A stretch of 64,000 nucleotides of DNA from Curtobacterium flaccumfaciens (GCF_004361695.1 NZ_SNVW01000015.1:1-64000), one strand, 5' to 3'; numbered from the stretch's first letter, positions 53,367 through 61,361 are shown. Made by a program: numbers and translations. Notes: generated by a model from the sequence alone, not told the origin.

Positions 53367-53840
53367 CTAGGACTCCGCCCCGGTCATCGATGCCCTTGCG
53401 GACAGGATCGTGAGGAGCCGGTTCCCGAACAGCGCTGCGTACCGGCCCTGAGCACGCAGGATGGCTTCGAGGCGGTCGGCGGTCCTCGGGAGTCGTTCAG
53501 CGAATCGGTCGAAGTCGGCGAGGACCAGGACGACTCCGACGTCGGAGACGTCCCACCCGTACTCGGCCTCGGCCACGTCGGACATGCAGTCGTTGAGGGC
53601 GTCCAAGTTCTTCCCGAAGTAGCTGGGGAAGCGAAGTGCTGCCGCGAAGGCCGTGTGCATGTGCTGATCGCTGCGCCAGGATCCTGCGTCCAGCTGGATC
53701 AACCGGTAGCCCTGGCTGAGGAGCCACTCCTCAGCCTTCCGCAGGGCAGCACCGCCCTGCAGCGTCCTGACGAACCCGTCGCGGGCGATCTCGAAGTCGA
53801 TCCTGTTGCCGAGGATGTCATCGGTGGAGAACGCAGACAT
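53367..53840 (-). CDS. Barstar-family protein
   Basis: 157 residues. The middle carries the barstar signature: a beta strand YRLIQLDAGSW, then AAALRFPSYFGKNLDALNDCMSDV (about 68-91), in which the Asn-Leu-Asp-Ala-Leu-Asn helix contacts the ribonuclease in barstar. No ribonuclease gene is visible nearby. The N-terminal 40 residues are an extension compared with classical barstar. Confidence 0.85.
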   Translation of the reverse strand: MSAFSTDDILGNRIDFEIARDGFVRTLQGGAALRKAEEWLLSQGYRLIQLDAGSWRSDQHMHTAFAAALRFPSYFGKNLDALNDCMSDVAEAEYGWDVSDVGVVLVLADFDRFAERLPRTADRLEAILRAQGRYAALFGNRLLTILSARASMTGAES

Positions 53841-53940
53841 GCGCCGAACTCTAGTACGCGAGGCCACCGGGACGGACTGCTGTGGCGCCACCGAGGATGG
53901 CGTGACGAGGGTCACACGAGGACGTGCCCCGCTCGCGGGA

Positions 53941-54480
53941 TCAGGTGAGCGAGGCGCTGTTCGTGACGGTGGCGAAGCTGCCGTGCAGCGCTGCCATGAA
54001 CGCGGCGTGCACGCTCGCTCCGGGAACGCTCGTGTCACCCAGACGCAGGTCTGGGGCTGCGCAGGCGTCAGAGACGACGGTGCAGGTGTAGCCGAGTTCG
54101 TGAGCAGCTCGCGTGGTCGAGTCGACGCACATGCTGCTCATCATCCCGACGATCACCAGCTCGGTGACTCCTGCCTCGTCGAGGACGCCCTGCAGCCCGG
54201 TGCCGATGAAGCTGTTCGGGTGGTGCTTCTCGAGCACCGTCTCGCCGGCAGCGGGAGAGACCAGGGGATGGAACTCGACACCCGTCGTCCCGGGCCGGAA
54301 GAACGACGCCTCCGGGTCGGTACTCACGTGGAAGACGTGCACGATGCGTTCTCCGGATGCGCGGAACGTGTCGAGGACGGTGCGCGCGGCGGCGACGGCA
54401 GCATCAGGACCGACGAGCGGGAACGCACCGCCGGGGAAGTAGTCGAGCTGGATGTCGACGAGGACGAGGGCGCGGGTCAT
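53941..54480 (-). CDS. Isochorismatase-like cysteine hydrolase
   Basis: 179 residues with the catalytic triad of the family: D9 in VLVDIQLDYF, K85 in VLEKHHPNSF and C118 in MMSSMCVDST, preceded by the usual cis-peptide-like loop. Members hydrolyse amides or ether bonds of small molecules (nicotinamidase, N-carbamoyl amidase, isochorismatase). The exact substrate cannot be told. Confidence 0.9.
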   Translation of the reverse strand: MTRALVLVDIQLDYFPGGAFPLVGPDAAVAAARTVLDTFRASGERIVHVFHVSTDPEASFFRPGTTGVEFHPLVSPAAGETVLEKHHPNSFIGTGLQGVLDEAGVTELVIVGMMSSMCVDSTTRAAHELGYTCTVVSDACAAPDLRLGDTSVPGASVHAAFMAALHGSFATVTNSASLT

Positions 54481-54534
54481 CTCCCGAGTATGGCGTGCTG
54501 GGACACCGGGTGATCACGTCCGATGACGGACTCG

Positions 54535-54819
54535 CTACCGGAGACGAGTGTGCCTGCGGCCCAGGTACGTGAGGGGAGACGCGGCCAGACACAGGCCGAG
54601 AGCCACGACCGCAGCCACCCGACCCACGTGCTGGGCCATGAGCGCTGATTCGTACTGCTGTCTCGTCAGGACGGTCTCCGTGTCCGGCTGCCACGGCCAG
54701 GGGAACACCGGCGCAACCTGCCCTGCCTGCACTGTTGCCACAGTGCACACGACAAGTGCCGCGACGATCAGCACGGCGATGATCAGCATCCATCGACCTG
54801 TGCTCGAGCGAGCTGTCAT
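54535..54819 (-). CDS. Small two-span membrane protein
   Basis: 94 residues: MTARSSTGR, a membrane helix WMLIIAVLIVAALVVCTVATVQ, an extracytoplasmic loop (VFPWPWQPDTETVLTRQQYESALMAQ), and a second helix VAAVVALGLCLAASPLTYLG ending in RRHTRLR. Function unknown. Confidence 0.65.
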   Translation of the reverse strand: MTARSSTGRWMLIIAVLIVAALVVCTVATVQAGQVAPVFPWPWQPDTETVLTRQQYESALMAQHVGRVAAVVALGLCLAASPLTYLGRRHTRLR

Positions 54820-54875
54820 GCGGTCACGGTACCGGGCACGTCACCCGGTTGCTGCGGGCAGCGCGGAGGCCCGCC

Positions 54876-55424
54876 TCATCGGAGTCCAACGGTGTCCGTG
54901 GCCCAGAAGGCCTCCGGGTAGATGAGCGCTCCGGTCATCCACGACTCGTACGCACTGAGGGTCCGGACCTGGAACGCCGGTTCCGGGATCCGTGCAGACG
55001 GCGACTGGAACCCCCGCGAGCCCGCTGGCGCGAAGCCCGACGTGGCGTAGTACCCCGGGGCGCCCTCGAGGAAGACGGCGGGGCTCCGCGCTTCCTCGCT
55101 CGTGGTGATGGCGTGTTCGATCAGCTGGCGACCGATGCCCTGGCGTTGCCGGTCGGGCACGACCGCGAGTGGACTCAGCACCCGAACGGTCACCAGTGAC
55201 GCAGGCGCGTCCAACCATCCTCGTGACAGCATCACGTGCCCGACGAGCTCTCCGTCGTCTTCGGCGACGAGTTCGAGCACTGCCGCTGCCGTGCTCCGCA
55301 ATGCGTGCACGAGCGGGACGACGTGGTCCGCCTCGTGCCCGAACGCCGCGGTCTCGACAGCGTCGATCGAGCCGGAGTCGCTGCCCGTTGCCGGTCGTAT
55401 CCGAGTTCCACGCGCTCCGGTCAT
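54876..55424 (-). CDS. GNAT N-acetyltransferase
   Basis: 182 residues. The acetyl-CoA motif is VLSPLAVVPDRQRQGIGRQLIEHAI (about 83-107) and the C-terminal FQVRTLSAYE segment suits the fold. The ATG overlaps the TetR stop (ATGA), so the acetyltransferase belongs to a three-gene unit with the TetR and membrane-protein genes. Confidence 0.88.
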   Translation of the reverse strand: MTGARGTRIRPATGSDSGSIDAVETAAFGHEADHVVPLVHALRSTAAAVLELVAEDDGELVGHVMLSRGWLDAPASLVTVRVLSPLAVVPDRQRQGIGRQLIEHAITTSEEARSPAVFLEGAPGYYATSGFAPAGSRGFQSPSARIPEPAFQVRTLSAYESWMTGALIYPEAFWATDTVGLR

Positions 55425-56140
55425 GCCGTCTCCTCACGATCAGGTCGGGTCGGGGTGTTCCACGTCGGAGCGCTGTCGCGGCCGCTGTGGTTCCGCGCGG
55501 GGTTCTCGGACGGTTCGCTCGGTTGCGCTGTGCCCAGGAGGAACACGGCGGCGACCTGGTGGGCGTACCTGATCGGGTCAGCGTCCGGGTGAGCCTGCAG
55601 ATGGCCGATCATCCCGTCGATGAGGGCCTGGTAAGTGGCGGCGAACACGCGCACGTCCCCGGCCCGGATGGACCCTTCGGACTGGCCCCGGGTGAGGAGG
55701 GCTGCGTGTTCGGCGTAGATGTCCTCGTAGTCGAGCATCGTGACTCGACGTCGACCGTCTGGCGTGCGGAGGTTGTGGACAATCTGGTCGAGTGCCTCGA
55801 TCTCCTGCCGGTGCGTACGGGTGAACATCGCCGTTCGCGCGAAGACCGCTCGGATCACCTCGTTCGCTGGTGCCGTGACGTCCACATCGGCGACGAGCCC
55901 AGCCCGCAACTGACCGGCGAGGAACGCGACCGCTTGGTGCATGAGGTCGTCGCGGTCGCGGAAGTAGTGCCACAGAAGACCTTTCGACACCCCCGCTCGC
56001 TGGGTGATCTCGGTCAGAGTCGCGTTCGCGTACCCGGCCTCGGCAACGAGTGCGGTCGTGGCGCTGATGATCTCATGCCGTCGTTCGTCGGGACTCCGAC
56101 GCTTCCGGCCACTTGCTGCGCCACTCATCGTCGTCTGCAT
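55421..56140 (-). CDS. TetR-family regulator
   Basis: 239 residues. Helix-turn-helix ATLTEITQRAGVSKGLLWHYFRDRDDLMHQAV at about 40-71, preceded by the basic segment RKRRSPDERRHEIISATTALVAEAGYAN. The start follows the stop of the upstream membrane-protein gene by 2 nt; an ATG 12 nt downstream is possible. It likely regulates its own operon through the palindrome at 56563. Confidence 0.9.
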   Translation of the reverse strand: MQTTMSGAASGRKRRSPDERRHEIISATTALVAEAGYANATLTEITQRAGVSKGLLWHYFRDRDDLMHQAVAFLAGQLRAGLVADVDVTAPANEVIRAVFARTAMFTRTHRQEIEALDQIVHNLRTPDGRRRVTMLDYEDIYAEHAALLTRGQSEGSIRAGDVRVFAATYQALIDGMIGHLQAHPDADPIRYAHQVAAVFLLGTAQPSEPSENPARNHSGRDSAPTWNTPTRPDREETA

Positions 56141-56142
56141 CG

Positions 56143-56541
56143 TCAACGGCTCCGGACGGCCCAGCGTGCGACCTCGAGCACGATGCCGACCATGAGCACG
56201 GCGATCACGAGCATCTCGAGCCGCATCCATCCGGGCACGAACGACGGGATGAGCGCCTCGACGACGTTCACCACGAAGAGCACGGCAGCGATCAGCCCGA
56301 GAGCGCGAACCGCGCTCCGCGTCCCCGCACGAGCACTGCGGAGGCGAAGTGGAAGGACAACGGCGAACACAGCGACGACCACGGCATGCCCCCATGCGTT
56401 CTCGTTCGCTTCCAGCGGCGCAGCAACGCCGAGCACGAGCAGTGCCACCAGCGTCAGGGCGACGATGACGACGTACGACCACACGAGAGCTCCGGTGATC
56501 TGCAGGGGAGCGGCTCCATCGCGCGGCTCGGTCTTGACCAT
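56143..56541 (-). CDS. Four-span membrane protein
   Basis: 132 residues with four hydrophobic segments (LVWSYVVIVALTLVALLVLG; AWGHAVVVAVFAVVLPLRL; RALGLIAAVLFVVNVVEAL; LEMLVIAVLMVGIVLEVARW). First gene of a three-gene unit with the TetR regulator and the acetyltransferase. The regulator and promoter-proximal position suggest a drug- or stress-responsive membrane protein (inference only). Confidence 0.75.
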   Translation of the reverse strand: MVKTEPRDGAAPLQITGALVWSYVVIVALTLVALLVLGVAAPLEANENAWGHAVVVAVFAVVLPLRLRSARAGTRSAVRALGLIAAVLFVVNVVEALIPSFVPGWMRLEMLVIAVLMVGIVLEVARWAVRSR

Positions 56542-56562
56542 GCAGTCAATCTACGTCCGAAC

Positions 56563-56577
56563 TGACTGAGCGGTCAA
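56563..56577. promoter_or_regulatory. Candidate TetR operator TGACTGAGCGGTCAA
   Basis: TGAC-TGAGCG-GTCA is an inverted repeat 22 bp upstream of the first gene of the TetR operon, with the half-site spacing common for TetR-family regulators. Confidence 0.55.
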
Positions 56578-56782
56578 CAAGTGGGGAGTGGAGGACTAGC
56601 GCAAGTGCTGGTTCCGTCCAGAGAGGCGATCGGGATGAGGGAGCGGGGGAAGGCCGGCGCGCCCGTGGTCAGCCTGGCTGCGTCGAGGCCGGTCACTCTT
56701 GCGGTTGCCGGGCGCACTCGCAACCCGCAGGTCCTCAGAGGTGGCCACCGTGAGTCCGTCGTCCACCGGCCTGCGCCGACCC

Positions 56783-57310
56783 TCAGTCCGTCGCACCCCT
56801 CGGCGGATCGACGAGCAGCCCGACACGATCGGCCAGGTACTCCTCGAGCGGCACCGCAGCGCCGGCGGTGGGGGACCAGCGCACGAGGGGCACGTCACCC
56901 TCGACGAAGAGCACCCCGGCCGACCCGACCAACGACTGGTCGAGGGGGAGCGGCACGGCACCGTGGTTGACGGTGTCGCCCGGCTCGAAGTGCCCCTTCG
57001 CCGCGGCAGCCCGGTAGGCCCGACGCACCTCGGCGGACACGGACACGAACTGAGATCGTCCGGCCTCGGTCACGCGGGTGATGCGTCCGGTTGCCCAGAC
57101 CCGTCCGCCGGTCTCGACGGTCGAGCCGATCAGGAGCGCCCCGACCCGCCACACGCGGCCGAGCGATCGGATCGTGGGGTCGCGCCGGATCCCGAGGACG
57201 GCCTTCGGCTCGACGTACTCGCCGAGCGCCTCGTCGGCGACCCCGGCGGCTCGGAGCGTCCGTGCCGCATCGTCGAGCAGCGCTCTGGCTCGATCCACCC
57301 CGTCCGTCAC
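56783..57310 (-). CDS. Conserved-looking hypothetical protein downstream of the signal peptidase
   Basis: 175 residues, soluble. It starts with GTG (VTDGVDRARALLDDAARTLR), 1 nt after the signal peptidase stop. It has an Ala-rich helix, then a beta-rich part (IRSLGRVWRVGALLIGSTVETGGRVWATGRITRV, VSAEVRRAYRAAAAKGHFEPGDTVNHGAVPL) and a C-terminal ADRVGLLVDPPRG. I do not recognise it. Its place at the end of the surface-protein operon suggests a related role or simple read-through. Confidence 0.65.
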   Translation of the reverse strand: MTDGVDRARALLDDAARTLRAAGVADEALGEYVEPKAVLGIRRDPTIRSLGRVWRVGALLIGSTVETGGRVWATGRITRVTEAGRSQFVSVSAEVRRAYRAAAAKGHFEPGDTVNHGAVPLPLDQSLVGSAGVLFVEGDVPLVRWSPTAGAAVPLEEYLADRVGLLVDPPRGATD

Positions 57311-57311
57311 G

Positions 57312-58154
57312 TCACCCGATCGTAGCCCGGTGCGCCCGGTGCGCCCGGTGCCCCCGGTGCCCCCGGCGTGCCCGGTGGCCGCCCCCACCGAGACGAGATC
57401 GCCCACGCCCACGCCGACCCACGCCCGCGCCGGCACCCGCATCCGCGCCGGCACCTGCACCCGCGCCCGCGCCCGCATCCGCATGCGCGCCGGCACCTGC
57501 ACCGGCACCCGCGTCCGCACGCCCCGTCCCACGAGCACCCCGCCGCCGCGCCGCCGACACCACACCCATCGTGACCATCACCGCGCCGTACGCCAGCAGC
57601 ACCCCGGCGATCGCCGGTACCAACCACGTCCGCGACCCGTTCACCAGCTGGTTGACGAGCCCGACGTCCGGCAGGCTGTACCAGACCACGCCCCGGACCT
57701 GGGCGGCGGTGACGGGCTCCGGGTCGGCGAGTGCGTTGTTGTCGCCCTTGAGCACGAAGGTCCGTGAGCCGTCGGACGTCGACGCGACGGAGACCACACG
57801 GTGGCTGATGACCGCGGGCTGGCCGGACACGATCTGGTAGGTGACGACGTCCCCGATGCGGATGTCCGCCACCGGGGTGGGGCGGACGACGAGCAGGGTG
57901 CCCGGGGGGAGCGTCGGGTCCATCGACTGGGTGAGCACGGTGAGGGGTGTCGACCCGGTGGTCTTGGGGATGACGATGAGGACGACGGCGAGCCCGGCGA
58001 CGATGACGAGCAGTCCGGTGGTCAGCCCCAGCGCGAGCGCGTGCACGACAGCACGCCACCCAGTGCGCCCAGCGCGAGCGCCAGCACCAGCACCAACGCG
58101 AGCGCCAGCACCAGCGCCGATGCCCCCGCCGCCCGACGACGTCCCAGTGCTCAT
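57312..58154 (-). CDS. sipW: SipW-type (ER-like) signal peptidase I with low-complexity tails
   Basis: 280 residues. Catalytic Ser S77 in VLTQSMDPTLPPGTLLVV and His H118 (AVISHRVVSV) in place of the bacterial Lys place it in the SipW/ER-type group; LKGDNNALADP gives the conserved Asp. Membrane anchors are at about 37-63 and again after residue 180. The first 30 residues are Gly/Ala repeats and the last 70 are (DAGAGAG)- and (RAHRGH)-like repeats. It should cleave the three alternate-type signal peptides encoded just upstream. Start overlaps the upstream stop by ATGA. Confidence 0.9.
   Translation of the reverse strand: MSTGTSSGGGGIGAGAGARVGAGAGARAGRTGWRAVVHALALGLTTGLLVIVAGLAVVLIVIPKTTGSTPLTVLTQSMDPTLPPGTLLVVRPTPVADIRIGDVVTYQIVSGQPAVISHRVVSVASTSDGSRTFVLKGDNNALADPEPVTAAQVRGVVWYSLPDVGLVNQLVNGSRTWLVPAIAGVLLAYGAVMVTMGVVSAARRRGARGTGRADAGAGAGAGAHADAGAGAGAGAGADAGAGAGVGRRGRGRSRLGGGGHRARRGHRGHRAHRAHRATIG
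57326..57379. repeat. 9-bp tandem repeat in signal peptidase 3' end
   Basis: Six degenerate units CCCGGTGCG encode the C-terminal HRGHRAHRAHRATIG-like tail of the SipW-type peptidase. The unit is a multiple of three. Confidence 0.8.
57418..57524. repeat. Degenerate CGCGCCGGCACC repeats in signal peptidase tail
   Basis: Hexamer-based variants (CGCGCC, GGCACC, TGCACC, CGCATC) repeat for about 100 bp and encode the Asp/Ala/Gly tail of the peptidase. Confidence 0.75.
58073..58120. repeat. 24-bp tandem duplication in signal peptidase N-terminal region
   Basis: Two copies of the 24-nt unit beginning CGCGAGCGCCAGCACCAG, differing only near their ends, encode the GAGAGARVGAGAGA-type N-terminus before the first membrane segment. 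Confidence 0.8.
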
Positions 58155-59026
58155 GCGCCGCATCGGACGGCCTTCCCGTTGTTCTGCGTGAAGAGGGTGA
58201 TGGTGCCGGTCCCCACGACCGTGCTCGTCGGGTTCCCCGCGCTGTCGAGGATCTTCACCGTGACGGTGACGGCCCCGCTGGTCGCGGGCACCTGGTCGGG
58301 CGCCAGGGTGAAGCGGCCGTAGTAGTCCTGCTCCTTCTGCCCCACCATCGTGGAACCGACGAACGCCCCGTACCAGGTGTCCTTCGGTCGTGACGAGGTC
58401 GGCCAGGCGAGTTCGACGTAGGTGCCGCTGTGGTCGGTGCAGGTGAGCGCCGGCGCGGCTGCCGAGGTGCTGAGGGAGAAGCCGCCCTGCACGGCGCCGG
58501 AGGTCCACGTGCCGGAGGTCACGGTCAGGGTGAGGTTCACGGTCGTGGTGGCGGATGCCGGGGCCGACGACGTCGGGGTGCTCCGGGTGCACCAGACGGC
58601 GCTGGCCCCGGCGGCGAGCTTCGACGTCAGGCTCGGCAGCGCCGCCCACGTGCCGCTGACCGATCCGGAGCCCACCACGCTCGAACTCGTGCAGGCCGCG
58701 GCGGAGGCGACCGGCCAGGCGACGACCCCGACGGCCTGCGCGAGGGCGGTGGAGCTGCCCGACGCGACGGACACGGCGGTCGTCGCGGTGCCCGCGAGCG
58801 ACCCGGAGTCGGTGAGCGTGACCGGCTTGGTCACCGAGGTGACGGTCGACGAGAACGTCGTGGTCATCGCGCTCGTGCCGGTGAGCGCGGCACCGGTCCT
58901 GCCGATGGTCACGCTGGCGGCGGTCGTCCCGCTCGCGGTCCAGAGCGCCCACGCGGCCGACGAGCCGCCGGCGACGAACGCGACGGTCAGCAGGGCGGCC
59001 AGCAGCAGTCGGAGTCGGCGGCTCAT
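58151..59026 (-). CDS. SipW-dependent-type surface protein, 291 residues
   Basis: Signal region RRLRLLLAALLTVAFVAGGSSAAWALW followed by a Thr/Ser/Ala-rich secreted part with little charge. Cysteines pair in VASAAACTSSS, SAVWCTRS and TCTDHSG. A more conserved C-terminal portion reads YVELAWPTSSRPKDTWYGAFVGSTMVGQKEQDYYGRFTLAPDQV. The ALW motif right after the hydrophobic segment is shared with the two other exported proteins of this operon. ATGA overlaps on both sides. Confidence 0.8.
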   Translation of the reverse strand: MSRRLRLLLAALLTVAFVAGGSSAAWALWTASGTTAASVTIGRTGAALTGTSAMTTTFSSTVTSVTKPVTLTDSGSLAGTATTAVSVASGSSTALAQAVGVVAWPVASAAACTSSSVVGSGSVSGTWAALPSLTSKLAAGASAVWCTRSTPTSSAPASATTTVNLTLTVTSGTWTSGAVQGGFSLSTSAAAPALTCTDHSGTYVELAWPTSSRPKDTWYGAFVGSTMVGQKEQDYYGRFTLAPDQVPATSGAVTVTVKILDSAGNPTSTVVGTGTITLFTQNNGKAVRCGA

Positions 59027-59619
59027 GCGCCGACCTGCGTCCCGGTCACGGTCAGGGCGAAGTCGGTGACGGCGCCGGCGACGGACTGCGGTGCGTCGGC
59101 GTCGAGGTCCATCTCGACGCAGCCGACGGCACTCGCGCCGGCCGCGAGGGTGAACGAGCCGCTGCCGGTGTCGAACGCCGCGAGTCGGCCGCTGGCACCG
59201 GACAGGCCGGTGCGGCAGTCGGCGGTGCTCCCGACGACGGCGAGGCGCAGGGTGAGTTCCCCGAGCACGGTGGCGGTGGACGCACTCGTCGCGGAGGAGA
59301 CCTTGGTCGAGGTGGTCGCGACGCGCATCGTCAGCGGGATCTGGCCGGTGTTCTGCACGGTGAAGGTGCCGGTGACGCCGGTGCCCGGCCCGAGCACGCC
59401 CGTGTTCATCGCGGAGAGCGGCCCGGTGGTGACGGCGGCCGTGGCGGAGCGGACGGTCGACGCCGAGGTGCTCGCCGTCCCGTTCCACAGTGCGTAGGTG
59501 CCGCCCGTCCCGAGCAGCGCCGTGACGACCGCGACGACCAGGGCGAGGACGGTCGGCCAGACCCACCGGTGACGACGCGGCGCCCGGTGGCGTCCCGTCG
59601 TCCTCGGTGTGCTGGTCAT
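59023..59619 (-). CDS. SipW-dependent-type surface protein, 198 residues
   Basis: A cytoplasmic basic head (TTGRHRAPRRHRW), a hydrophobic helix PTVLALVVAVVTALLGTGGTYALWN, then a beta-rich Thr/Ser/Ala body (FTVQNTGQIPLTMRVATTST; a CRTGLSG Cys and an AVGCVEMDL Cys). Camelysin/TasA-like proteins share the alternate signal ending in ALWN. Translationally coupled to the next surface protein gene. Confidence 0.8.
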   Translation of the reverse strand: MTSTPRTTGRHRAPRRHRWVWPTVLALVVAVVTALLGTGGTYALWNGTASTSASTVRSATAAVTTGPLSAMNTGVLGPGTGVTGTFTVQNTGQIPLTMRVATTSTKVSSATSASTATVLGELTLRLAVVGSTADCRTGLSGASGRLAAFDTGSGSFTLAAGASAVGCVEMDLDADAPQSVAGAVTDFALTVTGTQVGA

Positions 59620-59690
59620 GTCCGTCCCCTGGTCGTCGTGCTGGTGGTCGTCGTGTGGTCGCCGCCGGTGGGGCGGTGCGGTGGGGTGGG

Positions 59691-59761
59691 CCGGGCCTGG
59701 AGGCGCGTGGTCGCGATCGGCGGATCAGGGACCCATCGAGACCACGGCTCCGCGGGCCCGG
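59691..59761. repeat. Diverged CTGGAGGCGCG-type inverted repeat within the surface-protein operon
   Basis: CCGGGCCTGGAGGCGCGTGGTC (59691-59712) pairs imperfectly with GACCACGGCTCCGCGGGCCCGG (59740-59761). It lies between the first and second surface-protein genes, where it could make expression of the first gene higher. Confidence 0.65.
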
Positions 59762-59776
59762 GTCGGCCCGCGTGGG

Positions 59777-60331
59777 TCAGGAACCGATGGCGGTCTGGGT
59801 CAGGGTGAAGGCGAGCGCGCCGACGTTGAGCGTGCCGCCCTGGCCGGTGGTGGCCGACGCGGGGAGCCCGATCGTGAAGACGACCTTGACGGTCGAGGTC
59901 GAGGCGGACGGGGACACCACGAAGGTGTTGGTGCTCGAGGTCGACTGCACGACGGCGGCGCTCGTGGACGACACGGCGAGCGTCTTCGTGGTGGCGGCGA
60001 GGAGCGCGGCGTCGCCGGTGATGCTCTGGTTCGCGTAGGTGAGGTTCGCCTTGAGGTCCTGGCCGCTCGCGCCGATCGTCAGGGTCTGGGTGAACTGGTA
60101 CGTGTTGCCCGGGACCATGAGGGCGTTCGCCGGGTTGATCGTGGCGGAGCGACCGTTCGTCACGTCGGTCCACACGCCGTCGTTGTTGGCGCTGAGGGTG
60201 AGCGAGCCGGAGCTGACCGAGGACGCCGCGGTGCTGGCGCTGGCGTTCCAGAGGGCGAAGGTGCCCGCACCGCCGAGGAGGAGGGCGACACCGGCGGCGC
60301 CGGCGATGGTGCCGGTCACGATCTTGTGCAT
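59777..60331 (-). CDS. Alternate-signal-peptide (TasA/camelysin-like) major surface protein
   Basis: 184 residues. N-terminus MHKIVTGTIAGAAGVALLLGGAGTFALWNASAS is an alternate-type signal peptide of the SipW-dependent kind. The mature part is Thr/Ser/Ala/Val-rich and predicted all-beta with no cysteine (LTLSANNDGVWTDVT; YQFTQTLTIGASGQDLKANLTYANQS; TVKVVFTIGLPASATT). First gene of the operon and separated from the rest by a hairpin, fitting a highly expressed fibre or surface-layer subunit. Confidence 0.85.
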   Translation of the reverse strand: MHKIVTGTIAGAAGVALLLGGAGTFALWNASASTAASSVSSGSLTLSANNDGVWTDVTNGRSATINPANALMVPGNTYQFTQTLTIGASGQDLKANLTYANQSITGDAALLAATTKTLAVSSTSAAVVQSTSSTNTFVVSPSASTSTVKVVFTIGLPASATTGQGGTLNVGALAFTLTQTAIGS

Positions 60332-60695
60332 GAGGAGTCCGTTTCCGCGCAGAGGAGTGCGCTGATGCCACCGGCTCGGATTCGGGTCCGGACTGCCGGT
60401 GGGACGATGTCATCGACCCGTGGTTCGAAGGGTCGCGGCTGACCGACGCCGGAGAGTGGTCGCCGGGCTCCGCGACGTGACACGTCTCGGGCGGGCAGGA
60501 CTCGCTCTGGTGACGACGTTACCGCGTCCCCCGAAGTGCGGACAAGCGGGAGCATGCATCTGCATGGACCCACTCCGGGGGTCATTTTCGTCCGCCACAG
60601 TGCGGACATGGTTTGTACCCCGTTCGACGACCGGGTCATCGCGGAATGCCGACCGTGCCCATACCGTTGCATCGACCGGAAACGAGGAGGACCCC
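60332..60695. other. Divergent promoter region between surface-protein operon and pnuC
   Basis: 364 bp without a gene. The pnuC-proximal 170 bp are relatively AT-rich for this genome. Short repeats (GCATGCATCTGCATGG near 60553) are seen, but I find no recognisable riboswitch or named operator. Confidence 0.5.
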
Positions 60696-61361
60696 ATGGG
60701 GATCGTGCGGTGGCTGTTCGACGCACAGCTCGTCATCGGCGACCAGACCGTGCTCTGGCGCGAGGTGATCGGCAACGTCTTCGGCCTGCTCAGCGCGCTC
60801 GGGGGGATGCGCCGCAAGGTGTGGGCGTGGCCGGTCGGCATCGTCGGCAACGCGCTCCTCTTCACCGTCTTCATGGGTGCGCTCTTCGACACCCCGAACC
60901 CGGTCAACCTGCTCGGCCAGGCCGGCCGGCAGGTCATGTTCGTCATCGTCAGCGTCTACGGCTGGTACCGGTGGACGCACCGACCCGACGACGCGACGAC
61001 CGTGATCGAGCCGCGCTGGGCCTCCTGGAAGACCCGCGGACTGCTGGTCGTCGCCCTGGTGGGCGGCACCGCGGTCCTGACCCCGGTCTTCCGCGCCCTC
61101 GGCTCGTACGAGCCGGTGTGGAGCGACGCCTGGATCTTCGTCGGCTCGCTGCTGGCCACGTACGGCATGGCGAAGGGGTGGGTCGAGTTCTGGCTCATCT
61201 GGGTCGCAGTCGACCTGGTCGGCGTCCCGCTGCTCTTCTCGGCGGGCTACTACGCCTCCGGGCTCATGTACGTGTTCTACGGGGTGTTCACGCTCACCGG
61301 GTTCTTCGTCTGGATGCAGCAGCGGACGAAGCCGTCGGCGGCCCCCGTCACCGTCGGCTGA
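60696..61361 (+). CDS. pnuC: PnuC-type nicotinamide riboside/mononucleotide transporter
   Basis: 221-residue membrane protein with about seven spans. The PnuC fold signature is visible in LREVIGN-like WREVIGNVFGLLSALGGMRRKVWAWPVGIVGNALLF and in GQAGRQVMFVIVSVYGWYRW; later WVEFWLIWVAVDLVGVPLLFSAGYYASGLMYVFYGVF. It imports NAD precursors. ATG is preceded by GAGGAGG. Stands alone upstream of a TetR gene. Confidence 0.93.
   Translation: MGIVRWLFDAQLVIGDQTVLWREVIGNVFGLLSALGGMRRKVWAWPVGIVGNALLFTVFMGALFDTPNPVNLLGQAGRQVMFVIVSVYGWYRWTHRPDDATTVIEPRWASWKTRGLLVVALVGGTAVLTPVFRALGSYEPVWSDAWIFVGSLLATYGMAKGWVEFWLIWVAVDLVGVPLLFSAGYYASGLMYVFYGVFTLTGFFVWMQQRTKPSAAPVTVG

Noticed and set aside
60536-60695. Riboswitch upstream of pnuC
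   Set aside because: PnuC genes are sometimes riboswitch-controlled, but I could not identify any known aptamer core here.
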